Shown here: piece by piece, positions 25,103 to 34,782 of the stretch
Layout of the letters: every line of letters starts with the position of its first letter
Numbering within the stretch: position 1 is the first letter of the stretch
NCBI GenBank assembly: GCA_965116565.1
Contig: OZ220699.1
Location: 2,418,001 to 2,482,000, forward strand
DNA: 64,000 nucleotides
Source of the DNA: Bin87 sp965116565
GTDB lineage: Bacteria > Chloroflexota > Dehalococcoidia > Lucifugimonadales > UBA3495
Direction: 5' to 3'
The notes under the pieces: generated by a model
The model's input: only the letters and a program-made list of their open reading frames with translations
The model's database searches: none
Told to the model about the DNA's origin: nothing
Program-made: the position numbers and the translations under genes

Positions 25103-28100
25103 TTACCGCACCATCGTCAGTGACCGGTACAGCATGGGCAGCCTTTCCGGCAACGCCCAGATGTCGTCCAGCACCTCGTAGTTCAGGTCCCCGCACATGG
25201 TCTTGAGATAGTCGTGACCGGCCTTGTCCACCGTAAGGCAGAACGGGACGATCTCCTTACGCTTGGCCTCCACCAGCGCCTGGTGGGTGTCGTGGACCGC
25301 GTACTCTTTCTCGACGCCCTCGCGACTGTAGCCCCGGTCCTGCGGTCGCCCGTCGCTGATCAGGAACATGATCTTGGTCGCCGCGTCCTGGTTCTCCAGC
25401 TTGGTGATGGCGTGGCGGATCGCCGACCCCATTCGCGTGGCGTGCAGCGGCGTAACCTTGTCGATCCGCCTCTTAATCTTGTCGTTGAACTGCTCCTCGA
25501 TGTCCTTGATGACGTAGAACTCAACGTTCTCCCGACCGTAGCCCGAGAAGCCGTATATTCCGTACGTGTCGCCGATGGACTCGAGTGCGTTGATCAGCAG
25601 CGCGCAGCTTTCCCGTTCCAGGTCGATGATGCGCTTGTAGTGTCGGCGCACCAGGCCTTCCCGCCTCCGGCGCAGCCATACCATGTATTCCACCGGGTCG
25701 TCCGGAGCGTCCCGGTCGTCCACGGAGTGGCGGCCTTCGTCGATTGCCTCAGCCGTCGACGCTGACATGTCCAGCAGGAACACCACGGCAACGTCGCGCT
25801 CCACGCGGTTGCGCCGCCAGTAGATCTTCTCGTCCGGTGGCACGTTCATGCGTAGGTCGGCCCACGCCTCCAGGGCGGAGTTGAGGTCGATATCCTCACC
25901 GTCGATCAGGCGGTACGTCTTGCGCCAGGTCTCAGGCATGATCAGCTCGAACTGCCGCTTGATGTGCGCCAGCAGCGACGAGTAGTTGCGCAGCGAGTCG
26001 TTGTAGAAGTTGACGTCCCCTTCGTCGAGGATCTTCTCCTTGACAATGCACCAGCGCGGTTTGTAGTCGTTGGCTCGGAAGTCCCATTCGTCGTAAACGA
26101 ACGTCTTGGGTTCCAGCGCTTCCAGCTCTCCGCCCGCGTCGTCATCGTGCAGGATCGGCCCATACCCGCGCCCGGGATCATTGGACGGCGGCGGGACGCC
26201 CGCCTCTTTCATGATGTTCTGGGCAAACATCGCCATGCTTTGATCAACGTCCCCTTCCTGGGCGTCGAGTTCCAGCTCGGCGCTGTCCTGGAGCAACTGC
26301 TCCAGTTCCTCCTGGGTCATGGGCTCTGCGTCGCCCATCTGGCTCTGGTCCATCTGCAGTTTCGTCAGCAGTTGCACCATCTCCGGCTTGAAGTCGCCCC
26401 GGTACTCAACGGGTTCCGGTGACTCGTACGGGTCTCCTTCGCCCTGTTCGCCTTGCTGTTCGTCCATTTGGGCCTGGAGCTTGTCCAGCAGGGCCTCGTA
26501 TTCCTCTTCGGAGAACTCGCCCGGATCATCCAGGTCTTCCGGCTGGTATTCGTCCTCCGGTTGCTGCTCGTTCCGCAGCCGCGAAATGATCTCGTACGCG
26601 CGCAGCGACGCTTCGGAGGTGTCCTCGATCGAAGCCCGCACCGTGCGCAGCCGGTGCATGATGCGCGCCAGCATGTGCGCCTCTTCCCGGTACTCTTGCG
26701 GGACGGGCAGGCCCTCGAACCGGTCCAGACTCATGTGGACCATCAGCTCGATCAGCGCCTCCTGCAACGGCAGGTCTTCCACGCGAGGGCGCTGCAGCAG
26801 CGCGTCGCCCTGCACGTCCAGCGCCGGCCGCCTGATCCCGGGATAGTCCGTCTTGATCAGGTAGTCCAGTCGGCAGTCCTCCAGCACGCTGAACAGATCG
26901 AACGCCATACGCCGGTCTTCGAACAACGCCAGGAACCGGCCGATGTCCGTATAGACTCTCATCGTGCCGCCCTGGGCATCTTCCATCTCCGGGGCGGATA
27001 TCACGCTGGCATCCTGCAGTTGGAAGTGCTCGGCGGCGGCGGTGCGGATGGCCTCCATCCTCGCCTTCGTCGCTTCTTCCATGCGGATGCGGCGGTCCTC
27101 GAAAATATTGGCCGCCCGCTCGAACACAAACTCGAAGCTTCCGAATTCGAGGTGCGACACCTGGTGCGTCGCGACCACCTTGAACCAGGCGAAGTTCTGG
27201 GACTTGTCGTTGTAGTTGTCGATCATCGGCGGCAGATAAACCTTGGTGCCGTCCGTTGATGCCGTGTCCTGGTCGACCCAGCCGATCTGCCGGCGAACCA
27301 GCTCCTCGGTGCTTAGCACTTCGATGTTGATTCCCGAAAGCGCACGCGTGTAGAGCCGCATGATTCCCTTGACCCGTTCCAGCTCCAGGCTGGACGACAG
27401 GGTCTCCAGCATCGCTTCCGACGTGTTGGATTCGATCTTGAAGAATGCGATCCCGCTTTCCGGATTATCGTTCAGCAGGTCAACTCCCTGCTGGTACCAC
27501 TGGTCCAACTGGGGCAGCGTGATGCGGTTCAACACCGGGTCCAGGCTCTTCAGGAACGGTGGCACCGCGTCTGGCGAGGTCGCCAGCAGCCCTTCGCAAA
27601 GGTCCAGGATGTGCCCCTGCGAGCCGGCCGACACGTGCGACAGCGCCTGGGCTCCATCGTACAGGAATCGCGAGGTGTCCCGCATGCCCATCTTCGCCAG
27701 TTTCTCGCCCAGCCTCAGGAATCGCCCGGTTTGGCCTTCTTCCACGTGCTGCATCGCCCGGGGCGCCATCTCCAGGCACGCCTTGACCTCTCGCCAACTG
27801 GTGTCGGTAAGAGCGCGCGACATCGACAGGAAGGCCTCGCGTTCGCGGCCCATGCCGGGCAAGACATCGCGACCCAGCACCAGGCACTCGGCAGCCACGT
27901 CGTACGACTTGTACGACAGGGCTTCGATCAGCGAGGCAAACACCTCCACGTCCCAGAACGGTAGGTTCCGTACCAGATCGGGGCTAACCTCGAAGAACCG
28001 CGCCGCCAGGGTGCTGGATTTCCAGGTGCCCTTGTATAGTGAGCGGCCCAGTCCTGCCCACCGCGGGATGTACTGCGGCCGCAGGTTGGTAACGATCGTC

Positions 28101-28417
28101 GGGCTCGCCTTGAAGAACGCAACTGCCAGCGTCGGTGAGTCCTGCGAAAGATAGGTCCCGCAACGGGCCCACTGCATGAACGACGCGAACGCCAGCGAGC
28201 GCGCCACTTCGGGACTAACCTTGTAGTACTCAACGGCCGATTCCCAGGATCGCACGGTCTGGGTGCCGATGGCGGCGCCTTCCTTCGCCCACAACGCAAG
28301 CTCCTCGTCGCTGAAGGACTCGCCCATCGCGTCGGCGACGGCTTCGTAGGCTTCGGTTACTGCCGGTGGTAGTTTGGCCAGTTCAGCTAGAAGCTCGCCA
28401 CTTGCGGAATTAGTCAA
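25103..28417 (-). CDS. NorD-type von Willebrand factor A domain protein
   Basis: The 1104-residue protein resembles NorD/CbbO, which work with a MoxR-type ATPase to remodel or activate metalloenzymes such as nitric oxide reductase or Rubisco. The N-terminal 350 residues are helical repeats of about 33 residues (for instance SLAFASFMQW and ARFFEVSPDLVRNLPFWDVEVFAS). A very acidic linker is found around 640-740. The C-terminal VWA domain has the MIDAS motif DMSAS in VAVVFLLDMSASTAEAID. The start is TTG with AAGGAGG 9 bases upstream and overlaps the Nudix stop by 8 bases. No target enzyme gene is nearby. Confidence 0.78.
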   Translation of the reverse strand: MTNSASGELLAELAKLPPAVTEAYEAVADAMGESFSDEELALWAKEGAAIGTQTVRSWESAVEYYKVSPEVARSLAFASFMQWARCGTYLSQDSPTLAVAFFKASPTIVTNLRPQYIPRWAGLGRSLYKGTWKSSTLAARFFEVSPDLVRNLPFWDVEVFASLIEALSYKSYDVAAECLVLGRDVLPGMGREREAFLSMSRALTDTSWREVKACLEMAPRAMQHVEEGQTGRFLRLGEKLAKMGMRDTSRFLYDGAQALSHVSAGSQGHILDLCEGLLATSPDAVPPFLKSLDPVLNRITLPQLDQWYQQGVDLLNDNPESGIAFFKIESNTSEAMLETLSSSLELERVKGIMRLYTRALSGINIEVLSTEELVRRQIGWVDQDTASTDGTKVYLPPMIDNYNDKSQNFAWFKVVATHQVSHLEFGSFEFVFERAANIFEDRRIRMEEATKARMEAIRTAAAEHFQLQDASVISAPEMEDAQGGTMRVYTDIGRFLALFEDRRMAFDLFSVLEDCRLDYLIKTDYPGIRRPALDVQGDALLQRPRVEDLPLQEALIELMVHMSLDRFEGLPVPQEYREEAHMLARIMHRLRTVRASIEDTSEASLRAYEIISRLRNEQQPEDEYQPEDLDDPGEFSEEEYEALLDKLQAQMDEQQGEQGEGDPYESPEPVEYRGDFKPEMVQLLTKLQMDQSQMGDAEPMTQEELEQLLQDSAELELDAQEGDVDQSMAMFAQNIMKEAGVPPPSNDPGRGYGPILHDDDAGGELEALEPKTFVYDEWDFRANDYKPRWCIVKEKILDEGDVNFYNDSLRNYSSLLAHIKRQFELIMPETWRKTYRLIDGEDIDLNSALEAWADLRMNVPPDEKIYWRRNRVERDVAVVFLLDMSASTAEAIDEGRHSVDDRDAPDDPVEYMVWLRRRREGLVRRHYKRIIDLERESCALLINALESIGDTYGIYGFSGYGRENVEFYVIKDIEEQFNDKIKRRIDKVTPLHATRMGSAIRHAITKLENQDAATKIMFLISDGRPQDRGYSREGVEKEYAVHDTHQALVEAKRKEIVPFCLTVDKAGHDYLKTMCGDLNYEVLDDIWALPERLPMLYRSLTMVR

Positions 28418-29006
28418 GGCTAATGTCCTCCTTGTTCAAACCATCCTCTACTGTCTCAAGGAATTGGTCGAGGATTTTAGCGGTCGCGCCGTACACCAGG
28501 TGCTCTTGGTAACCGTATGAACGCACCGCCACGCGTTCGCCGTCTTCAATGCGGGAATCCCATCTCCAACTGGAGGGATTTCGCAGAACGTTCAGGGGAA
28601 TCTCAACGACTTCCGCTATCTCTATCGAACTTGGCCGGAACTCGTAGGGGTAGGGTATCGTCCCCACGAACACCTTCACCAGGAAGTTTGACCGTGTAAC
28701 ATTGTCGTCCAGTCGCCCCAGGATTGTTATGTCGTCCCGGGCGATTCCCATCTCTTCGTGCGTTTCCCGCCGCGCCGTGGCCTCATAGTCCACGTCTTCC
28801 GGATCCTTGGCGCCCCCGGGGAACGACATTTCACCCTTGTGGTGCTCGACCGTCATCGACCGCTTGTTCAGCAGTACGCAGTAGTCGTCGTCCTTGCGGT
28901 ACAGCAATAGCATTACTGCCGCCGGCATCAGGCCATCCGGGGCGGCAGTAACAACTTCGCGTCGCGCCAGTGCGTCGCGTATCAGGTCGAGGGTGTTTTC
29001 ACCCAT
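28410..29006 (-). CDS. Nudix hydrolase, CoA pyrophosphatase type
   Basis: The 198-residue protein matches the NudL/YeaB group that hydrolyses coenzyme A and its derivatives. The family motif LNKRSMTVEHHKGEMSFPGGAKDPED, near residue 50, precedes the Nudix box GGAKDPEDVDYEATARRETHEEMGI. ATG 29006 is chosen because GGAGG lies 6 bases upstream; the longer open frame to 29390 is the antisense of the ATPase gene. It sits between the ATPase and VWA genes, 14 bases after the first and overlapping the second, in an operon that begins with the CoA-biosynthesis gene coaE. Confidence 0.87.
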   Translation of the reverse strand: MGENTLDLIRDALARREVVTAAPDGLMPAAVMLLLYRKDDDYCVLLNKRSMTVEHHKGEMSFPGGAKDPEDVDYEATARRETHEEMGIARDDITILGRLDDNVTRSNFLVKVFVGTIPYPYEFRPSSIEIAEVVEIPLNVLRNPSSWRWDSRIEDGERVAVRSYGYQEHLVYGATAKILDQFLETVEDGLNKEDISLD

Positions 29007-29020
29007 GCAGCCTCCAGTGG

Positions 29021-29932
29021 CTACTCGAAGATGGAGTAGACCACCTCTTCGATGCTCCGCTGCAATTCTTCCTCGTCCGTCAACGTCCAGACGATCGCGA
29101 CCTGGCAGGCCCGGCGTGCCGGAATGCCCTGGCGCATCAAGCGGCCCGCGTAAATCAGCAAGCGTGTGCTGGCGCCTTCGGCGAGGCCGTGTTCCCGCAG
29201 GTTCCGGATTTTCTCGCCAAGGCGGGCCAGAGCATGCGCGTCCACATCGGAGCAGCCGCTCTCTTTCTCCACGATCTCCGCTTCGATGTCCACCGGCGGA
29301 TAGTCGAACTCGATGGAGATGAACCGCTGCCTGGTGCTGTGCTTCAGGTCCTTCAGCGCGCTCTGGTAGTGCGGGTTGTAGGAGATGCACAGCAGGAACC
29401 GGTCGTCCGCCTCGATGATGTTGCCCGTCTTCTCCACTGGCAGGATGCGGCGGTGGTCCGTCAACGGGTGAATCAGCACGGTCGTGTCTTTCCGCGCTTC
29501 AACCACCTCGTCCAGGTACAGAATCGCCCCGGCTTTGACCGCCCTGGTCATCGGGCCGTCAATCCAGCGCGTCCCGTTGGCGTCCAGCAGGTAGCGCCCA
29601 ACCAGGTCGCTTGCGGTCAGGTCTTCGTGGCACGCAATGGTTACCAGCGGTACCCGAACCTCTCCCTCGCGCATGTCCTGCGACGCCTGGTTCCTCACCG
29701 CCGTGATCGGCCGACCCAGCTTCCATGCCATGTATTCGACGAATCGCGTCTTGCCGCAGCCCGTCGGTCCTTTCAGCAGGACCGGGATGTGCTGCTCGTA
29801 AGCAGCCTCAAACAGCTCCAGCTCGTCGCCAATCGCTCGGTAATACGGTTCGCTCCGAACCAGGAATTCCTCGATGGCAAATTCCTTGAAACTGGGTTCG
29901 TCTTCAAGCAGTTCGATGTTCGCTTCAACCAT
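29021..29932 (-). CDS. MoxR-family AAA+ ATPase, CbbQ/NorQ type
   Basis: The 303-residue protein has Walker A GPTGCGKTRF near residue 55, Walker B GAILYLDEV near 140, sensor-like ISYNPHYQ and the C-terminal lid typical of CbbQ/NirQ/NorQ. These ATPases form rings and, with a VWA partner, activate metalloenzymes. The downstream NorD-like gene of the same operon is the probable partner. Its start overlaps the coaE stop by 8 bases (ATGGTTGA). Confidence 0.87.
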   Translation of the reverse strand: MVEANIELLEDEPSFKEFAIEEFLVRSEPYYRAIGDELELFEAAYEQHIPVLLKGPTGCGKTRFVEYMAWKLGRPITAVRNQASQDMREGEVRVPLVTIACHEDLTASDLVGRYLLDANGTRWIDGPMTRAVKAGAILYLDEVVEARKDTTVLIHPLTDHRRILPVEKTGNIIEADDRFLLCISYNPHYQSALKDLKHSTRQRFISIEFDYPPVDIEAEIVEKESGCSDVDAHALARLGEKIRNLREHGLAEGASTRLLIYAGRLMRQGIPARRACQVAIVWTLTDEEELQRSIEEVVYSIFE

Positions 29933-30542
29933 TGCTTTGATTTACCTTTCCTTCCACTCGGGTCTGCCACAGATTTTTGACCCCGTGTTCCAACGCGGCC
30001 AAGTCGGCCGAGTTGTCGACCACCACGTCGGAACGCCGGTTGCGCTCTTCGACAGACATCTGTGAGTTGATTCGTTTCCTGGCTTCCTCTTCGCTCAGAC
30101 CATTGCGCGCATGCAGGCGTTCGACCACAGTTTCCACCGGGGCATAGGTGGTCCAAACTTCATCAACCAGGGAGTCCCATCCGGCTTCAAACAGCACCGC
30201 GGCTTCCACCACGGCTACGGATTCACCGGCGGCGGCGAGGTCGGCCTTCCGTTCCTCGACCATGCCCGCCATCAACGGGTGCATGATGCCGTTCAGTCGA
30301 GCTAGTTCCTCTGGGTCCGCAAATACGATGGATCCCAATTTGCGTCGGTCGATTTCGCCCTCGGCAGTCAGTATCTCCTGTCCAAACGCCGCCACAACTT
30401 GTTGCCATGCTTCCGAATTCGGGGTATAGGCTTCGTGCCCCAGCCGGTCCGCGTCAATCACCGACGCTCCTAGCTTCTGCAATAGGTCCGCGACCGCGCT
30501 TTTGCCGCTGCCTATCCCTCCCGTTAATCCAATGGTAAGCAT
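29925..30542 (-). CDS. coaE: Dephospho-CoA kinase
   Basis: The 205-residue protein phosphorylates dephospho-CoA in the last step of coenzyme A synthesis. Hallmarks are the P-loop LTGGIGSGKSAV at the N-terminus, DADRLGHEAY near 35, HPLMAGMVEERKADLAA and the lid helix RLHARNGLSEEEARKRINSQMS. ATG 30542 is used because homology begins there; the frame extends further up without a plausible N-terminus. It leads a four-gene unit with the NorQ-type ATPase, the Nudix protein and the NorD-type protein. Confidence 0.93.
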   Translation of the reverse strand: MLTIGLTGGIGSGKSAVADLLQKLGASVIDADRLGHEAYTPNSEAWQQVVAAFGQEILTAEGEIDRRKLGSIVFADPEELARLNGIMHPLMAGMVEERKADLAAAGESVAVVEAAVLFEAGWDSLVDEVWTTYAPVETVVERLHARNGLSEEEARKRINSQMSVEERNRRSDVVVDNSADLAALEHGVKNLWQTRVEGKVNQSNG

Positions 30543-30925
30543 GACCACCCAGACGGTAAGACTGGCGGAAATTCTAACAAGGCGTACGGAATCGGTCAAC
30601 CGACGCCCCTTTCCCGTCCCAACTGCGCCAGCATCCCTACCGAACCCAACCCGGTTGCGCCTGAGCTGTGGATGCGCATGTCCCGGACGCATCGACGCGG
30701 GACCGCAGGGGCGAAGCAGCGTCCCACCGACGGAATTACGTTGCTGCCCAAATGCCCAGTTTTATGGATCACGATATCTTGACAAATCCCCTCCCTGGTG
30801 TAGATTAGCGTCGATAATCCACAGTTATCCTAACGAACTGCGTAATACACTAATGCGCCGTATATTATGTGACGTAATTCGTCGTCGGTTGCTCCAGGTT
30901 GCGTGTCATCAAAAGGAGGTACCGG
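30543..30925. other. Intergenic region between coaE and the peptide transporter operon
   Basis: About 380 bases with divergent genes on either side. It holds the promoter at 30779-30806 and an AT-richer leader of about 120 bases before the substrate-binding protein gene. I see no gene or riboswitch-like structure in it. Confidence 0.5.
30779..30806 (+). promoter_or_regulatory. Promoter of the peptide/nickel ABC transporter operon
   Basis: A perfect TTGACA (30779-30784) is followed after 16 bases by TAGATT (30801-30806), about 120 bases before the first gene. Confidence 0.5.
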
Positions 30926-32776
30926 ATGTCCGGCATCTTTAGCGTTAAATCAGTCGTTTCCCTGGCCGTTGCTTTGCTGTTGGTGTTGGCGCTCGCGTGT
31001 GGCGGAACGGCCCCTGCGGAACCCCAGCAACCCGCTCCCGCCGCGCCGCAGTCTCAGGCCCAGCCCGCCGCCGCCACCGCGGCGCCCGCAGCCCAGCCTG
31101 CTCCCACAGCCATGCCCGGTGAGGAGCCCACAGCTACCCCGTTCGCCACTGCCGTTCCCACGGTGCCACCCAAAGTTCAGGCGGAGACCCCGCGCCTGAT
31201 GCTCAAAGCGCCTGAGGACAACCCGAAGCGCGGCGGCATCATGCAGTGGGCCGGCCTCTCCGACTCTCCCCACTTCGACATGCACCAGTGCAACACCGCC
31301 GCTTGTGCACAGCCCCAGGGTGTTTACTTCGACAACCTGTTGCGTTACAGCCCGTTCGACGGCGGCAAGGAAGTCATCCCCGACCTGGCCTACGCTTGGG
31401 AAGTCTCCGATGATGGCCTCATCTACACCTTCCATCTCCGTGAGGGCGTCCTGTTCCACGACGGCGCCGAGCTCACTTCAGAGGACGTCAAGGCCACTTT
31501 CGACCGCATCATCTTCCCGCCGGTTGGCATGATCTCGCCCCGACAGAGCGTTTTCCTGGCGGTCGAAGAACTTCGCGCCGTGGACCCCTATACCGTGGAA
31601 TTCGTCCTCAGCGCTCCACGGGGCTTCATGCCCGCGGCCATCGCCAACGGCTGGAACGTCATCGAACGGAAGAAAACGCTGGATGACAACAACCTCGACC
31701 TGAAAAAGCTCAAGCCGGGCACCACGGTCCACCCGGGAACCGGCCCCTTTATCCTCGAGGATCACCAGGCCGGCGAATTCTGGAAGGCTTCGCGCAACCC
31801 CAACTACTGGAACCCCGAACTCCCCTATCTGGACGGCATCCAGCACAGCCATTTGGCCTACGGGCCCGCCACCGGAGCGGCTCTGATCACCGGACGCGTT
31901 GACTACGTGTACGGCGCCGGCGCCGACCTGCGCGACGATATTCGTCAGAACTACAACGACACCCACACCGTTGTCGTGTACCCCATCCCGTCCATCGGCG
32001 GTATGTTCGTGAACCACGAAAGCGACGGTTTGTCCGACGCCAGGGTGCGCCGGGCCATCTCCATCGTGCAGGACCGCTGCGCGATCAAGGTTGCGGTGGC
32101 CGCCATCCGCGAAATCGAGGTGGGCACCTGGATCGTGCCCAACGATCCTGACTTTGGCGCCTCATACCGCGAGGACACCCTCAACAAGAAGTCCGGTTAC
32201 AACTGTCCCGCCTCCACCGATGACATCGCCACGGCGCAGCAGTTGCTGGCCGACGCCGGTTATCCCAACGGTGATGGTTTCCCGACGCTGGACCTCATGG
32301 TGCGCGACATCAACTTCCTGGTCTCGCCAATGGCGCCCATGATGCAGGCCTTTATGAAGCAGAACCTCAACATCAACAGTGAAATTCGGGTCGTCCACAC
32401 CTCGGTGTGGCAGGAAGACCGCGATCAGGGCAACTACGACCTTGCCGTCAACGGCACTCCGACCCCGCTCGCGTCGACTCCCGCCTACTGGGGTTCCTGG
32501 TTCGGCACCGGCAGTGGCAGTAACTGGAACCGCGGCTCATCCAACCCCGAGTTCGACTCCGTGGTCGCGGAGTTGATCGAAACGACCGATCCGGCGCTCA
32601 AGGAGGAACTGACGCTGAAGGGCGCCGAGATCCTGGAAGAATGGACCCCGATGATCCTGATCAACCACTTCACCATCATCGACGGGTTCGCCAAGTACCT
32701 CAAAGGACACGGACGCGCCAACCGCGTAACCCTGTTCAACGACATCCGTTTCGACACCGCCTGGCTGGACAAATAA
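30926..32776 (+). CDS. Peptide/nickel-type ABC transporter substrate-binding lipoprotein
   Basis: The 616-residue protein is a family 5 extracellular solute-binding protein. A signal peptide (VVSLAVALLLVLALACGG) ends in a lipobox-like LALAC, and a Pro/Ala/Thr/Gln-rich tether of about 60 residues follows. The body has DLAYAWEVSDDGLIYTFHLREGVLFHDG and DDIATAQQLLADAGYPNGDG, both typical. ATG 30926 is preceded by AAAGGAGG. It is followed after 3 bases by a DppB-type permease. Ligands of the family include oligopeptides, nickel and sugars; this one cannot be assigned. No ATPase genes follow within the operon. Confidence 0.9.
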   Translation: MSGIFSVKSVVSLAVALLLVLALACGGTAPAEPQQPAPAAPQSQAQPAAATAAPAAQPAPTAMPGEEPTATPFATAVPTVPPKVQAETPRLMLKAPEDNPKRGGIMQWAGLSDSPHFDMHQCNTAACAQPQGVYFDNLLRYSPFDGGKEVIPDLAYAWEVSDDGLIYTFHLREGVLFHDGAELTSEDVKATFDRIIFPPVGMISPRQSVFLAVEELRAVDPYTVEFVLSAPRGFMPAAIANGWNVIERKKTLDDNNLDLKKLKPGTTVHPGTGPFILEDHQAGEFWKASRNPNYWNPELPYLDGIQHSHLAYGPATGAALITGRVDYVYGAGADLRDDIRQNYNDTHTVVVYPIPSIGGMFVNHESDGLSDARVRRAISIVQDRCAIKVAVAAIREIEVGTWIVPNDPDFGASYREDTLNKKSGYNCPASTDDIATAQQLLADAGYPNGDGFPTLDLMVRDINFLVSPMAPMMQAFMKQNLNINSEIRVVHTSVWQEDRDQGNYDLAVNGTPTPLASTPAYWGSWFGTGSGSNWNRGSSNPEFDSVVAELIETTDPALKEELTLKGAEILEEWTPMILINHFTIIDGFAKYLKGHGRANRVTLFNDIRFDTAWLDK

Positions 32777-32779
32777 GCC

Positions 32780-33739
32780 ATGTTGTTGAAGTACATCGGC
32801 CGCCGGCTTCTGTACTCGTTGCCCGGCCTGATCGGCATCACCATTATCATATTTCTGGCGTTGCGGATCCTGCCGGGTGACCCTCTCGCCATCCTGTATG
32901 GCGAGGGCGGTCGCGAAAACCTGACCGCGGCTGACATCGCTGAGATCAAGCGGCAGCTGGGGATAGACCGGCCACTCTACATTCAGTACGCCGACTGGAT
33001 GAAGGACGTGTTCACCGGCAAGATGGGCGAGTCATTCTGGCGCGGCGACTCCGTGTCGGAGTTGATCATCCGTCGCGGCCCGCTCACCGCCGAAATCGCC
33101 ATCGTTGCGGTTCTGGTGTCCTGGATCATCGGGTTGCCCGTGGGAATTCTGGGCGCGATCAAGCAGAACAGCTTGGCCGACTATGTATCCAGATTTCTGA
33201 CCATCATATTCCTAGCAGTGCCCAGCTTCTGGGTCGCTATCCTCGTGGTGGTGGTATCCCTGCTTGCGTTCAACTACCGACCGCCGCTTGGGATCATTCA
33301 AATCTGGGAGGACCCGATTACGAACCTGCAAATCGTGATCGCACCCGGAATCGTCCTGGGCCTAGCCACCTCCGCGTACATCGCTCGCATGGCTCGCACC
33401 ACGCTGCTTGAGGTGATACGCGATGATTACGTTCGCACCGCCCGAGCGAAGGGTCTGCCGGAGCGTTTGGTCGTGCTGCGCCACGCCCTCCGCAACGCCC
33501 TCCTTCCGGTGTTGACTCTGTCCGGCGTTCTGTTCGGCCTGCTGTTGGGCGGTTCCGTGGCCGTGGAGACCGCCTTCACGGTCCCCGGACTTGGCACCGC
33601 CCTGGTGCAGGCGTTCACGGAGCGCGATTTCGTCGTCGTCCAGAACCTGGTGCTCCTCTACGGGATCATCTTCGTACTGGTCAACCTGTCCATCGACGTG
33701 ATGTACGCGGTCCTCGACCCCAGGATACGCTACGACTGA
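32780..33739 (+). CDS. ABC transporter permease, DppB type
   Basis: The 319-residue membrane protein has the N-terminal ML(x)YIGRRLLYSLPGLIGITIIIFL signature of DppB/OppB permeases, six predicted helices and the EAA loop near residue 215 (DDYVRTARAKGLPERLVVLRHALRNALLP). It is translated right after the substrate-binding lipoprotein and paired with a DppC-type permease 56 bases downstream. Confidence 0.93.
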   Translation: MLLKYIGRRLLYSLPGLIGITIIIFLALRILPGDPLAILYGEGGRENLTAADIAEIKRQLGIDRPLYIQYADWMKDVFTGKMGESFWRGDSVSELIIRRGPLTAEIAIVAVLVSWIIGLPVGILGAIKQNSLADYVSRFLTIIFLAVPSFWVAILVVVVSLLAFNYRPPLGIIQIWEDPITNLQIVIAPGIVLGLATSAYIARMARTTLLEVIRDDYVRTARAKGLPERLVVLRHALRNALLPVLTLSGVLFGLLLGGSVAVETAFTVPGLGTALVQAFTERDFVVVQNLVLLYGIIFVLVNLSIDVMYAVLDPRIRYD

Positions 33740-33794
33740 TCGCAGATAAACCATTAATCCACTGCCCTCCCGGGCCGCTCAAAGGGAACAACCT

Positions 33795-34706
33795 ATGGCC
33801 GGTCAAGCAGATTTACAAGCACAGTTGGCGACTCCTCCCGCCAGCCTATTGGAGCGATCCCAAGGCGCATTGGTCGCGGTCGGCACTTTCGGCCGGCGCT
33901 ATCCGGTCGGGGCGGTGGGTGGAGTCCTCCTGGTGGTCATATCCGTGCTTGCGGCCTTCGCCGGTCTGTTCTCCCCCCACGACCCGCTGTTCGTCGACTT
34001 CTTGAAACTCGGCGCCGCCCCCTCTTCCCAGTACCTGTTGGGCACCGACTATGAAGGCCGCGATATCCTCAGCCGGATCATCTACGGCGGACGTGTCTCC
34101 TTGCAGGTTTCGGTGTTGTCCGTGCTGTTGGGCTCCACCCTGGGCGCGCTCTGGGGGGTGGCCAGCGCATTCCTCGGGGGCCGGTTCGACATCATCAGCC
34201 AGCGGATCGTCGAAATCGTTATGTCGTTCCCGGCCCTGGTGCTGGCGATGGTTCTGTTGGTCGCGCTGGGCGGCGGCATCTGGACCGTCATCATCGCCAT
34301 CGCGGTAACGCGTCTGCCTTACGGAGTGCGCGTGATCCGCTCGGTGGCCCTGTCCGTCAAAGAGCTTTCCTACGTGGACGCGGCCCGCGCCATGGGGGCC
34401 TCCAATTTCCGCATCATGGCCAAGCACATCGCGCCTCAGTGTTTCGCTGCCTATCTGGTTCTGGCTACGGCCCACCTCGGCGCGGCCATCGTCATCGAAG
34501 CATCCCTGGGTTTCCTCGGCGTGGGCATCACGCCGCCCACCCCAAGCTGGGGCAACATGCTCGGCGGGGTGATCGCCAACACCTACAAGCCGATCTGGTG
34601 GCTGGTGGTGTTCCCCGGCCTGGCGATCTCGATCACGGTGCTGTCGTTCAATCTGCTCGGCGACGCTCTGCGCGACGCTCTGGACCCCAAACTACGCGGC
34701 CGGTAA
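33795..34706 (+). CDS. ABC transporter permease, DppC type
   Basis: The 303-residue protein has the DppC/OppC layout: an N-terminal helix, the HDPLFVDF and LGTDYEGRDILSRIIYGGRVSL segments, five further helices, and the EAA loop KELSYVDAARAMGASNFRIMAKHIAPQ near residue 195. It completes the channel with the upstream DppB-type subunit. The operon ends here without ATP-binding subunits, so those must be encoded elsewhere or shared. Confidence 0.93.
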   Translation: MAGQADLQAQLATPPASLLERSQGALVAVGTFGRRYPVGAVGGVLLVVISVLAAFAGLFSPHDPLFVDFLKLGAAPSSQYLLGTDYEGRDILSRIIYGGRVSLQVSVLSVLLGSTLGALWGVASAFLGGRFDIISQRIVEIVMSFPALVLAMVLLVALGGGIWTVIIAIAVTRLPYGVRVIRSVALSVKELSYVDAARAMGASNFRIMAKHIAPQCFAAYLVLATAHLGAAIVIEASLGFLGVGITPPTPSWGNMLGGVIANTYKPIWWLVVFPGLAISITVLSFNLLGDALRDALDPKLRGR

Positions 34707-34782
34707 CTTGCTCAACCGCTAGCCGGCGCACCTTGGGGAGTGGTCAACTCGGCGGTGTGATCCGACGATCCACCGAGCCGGA

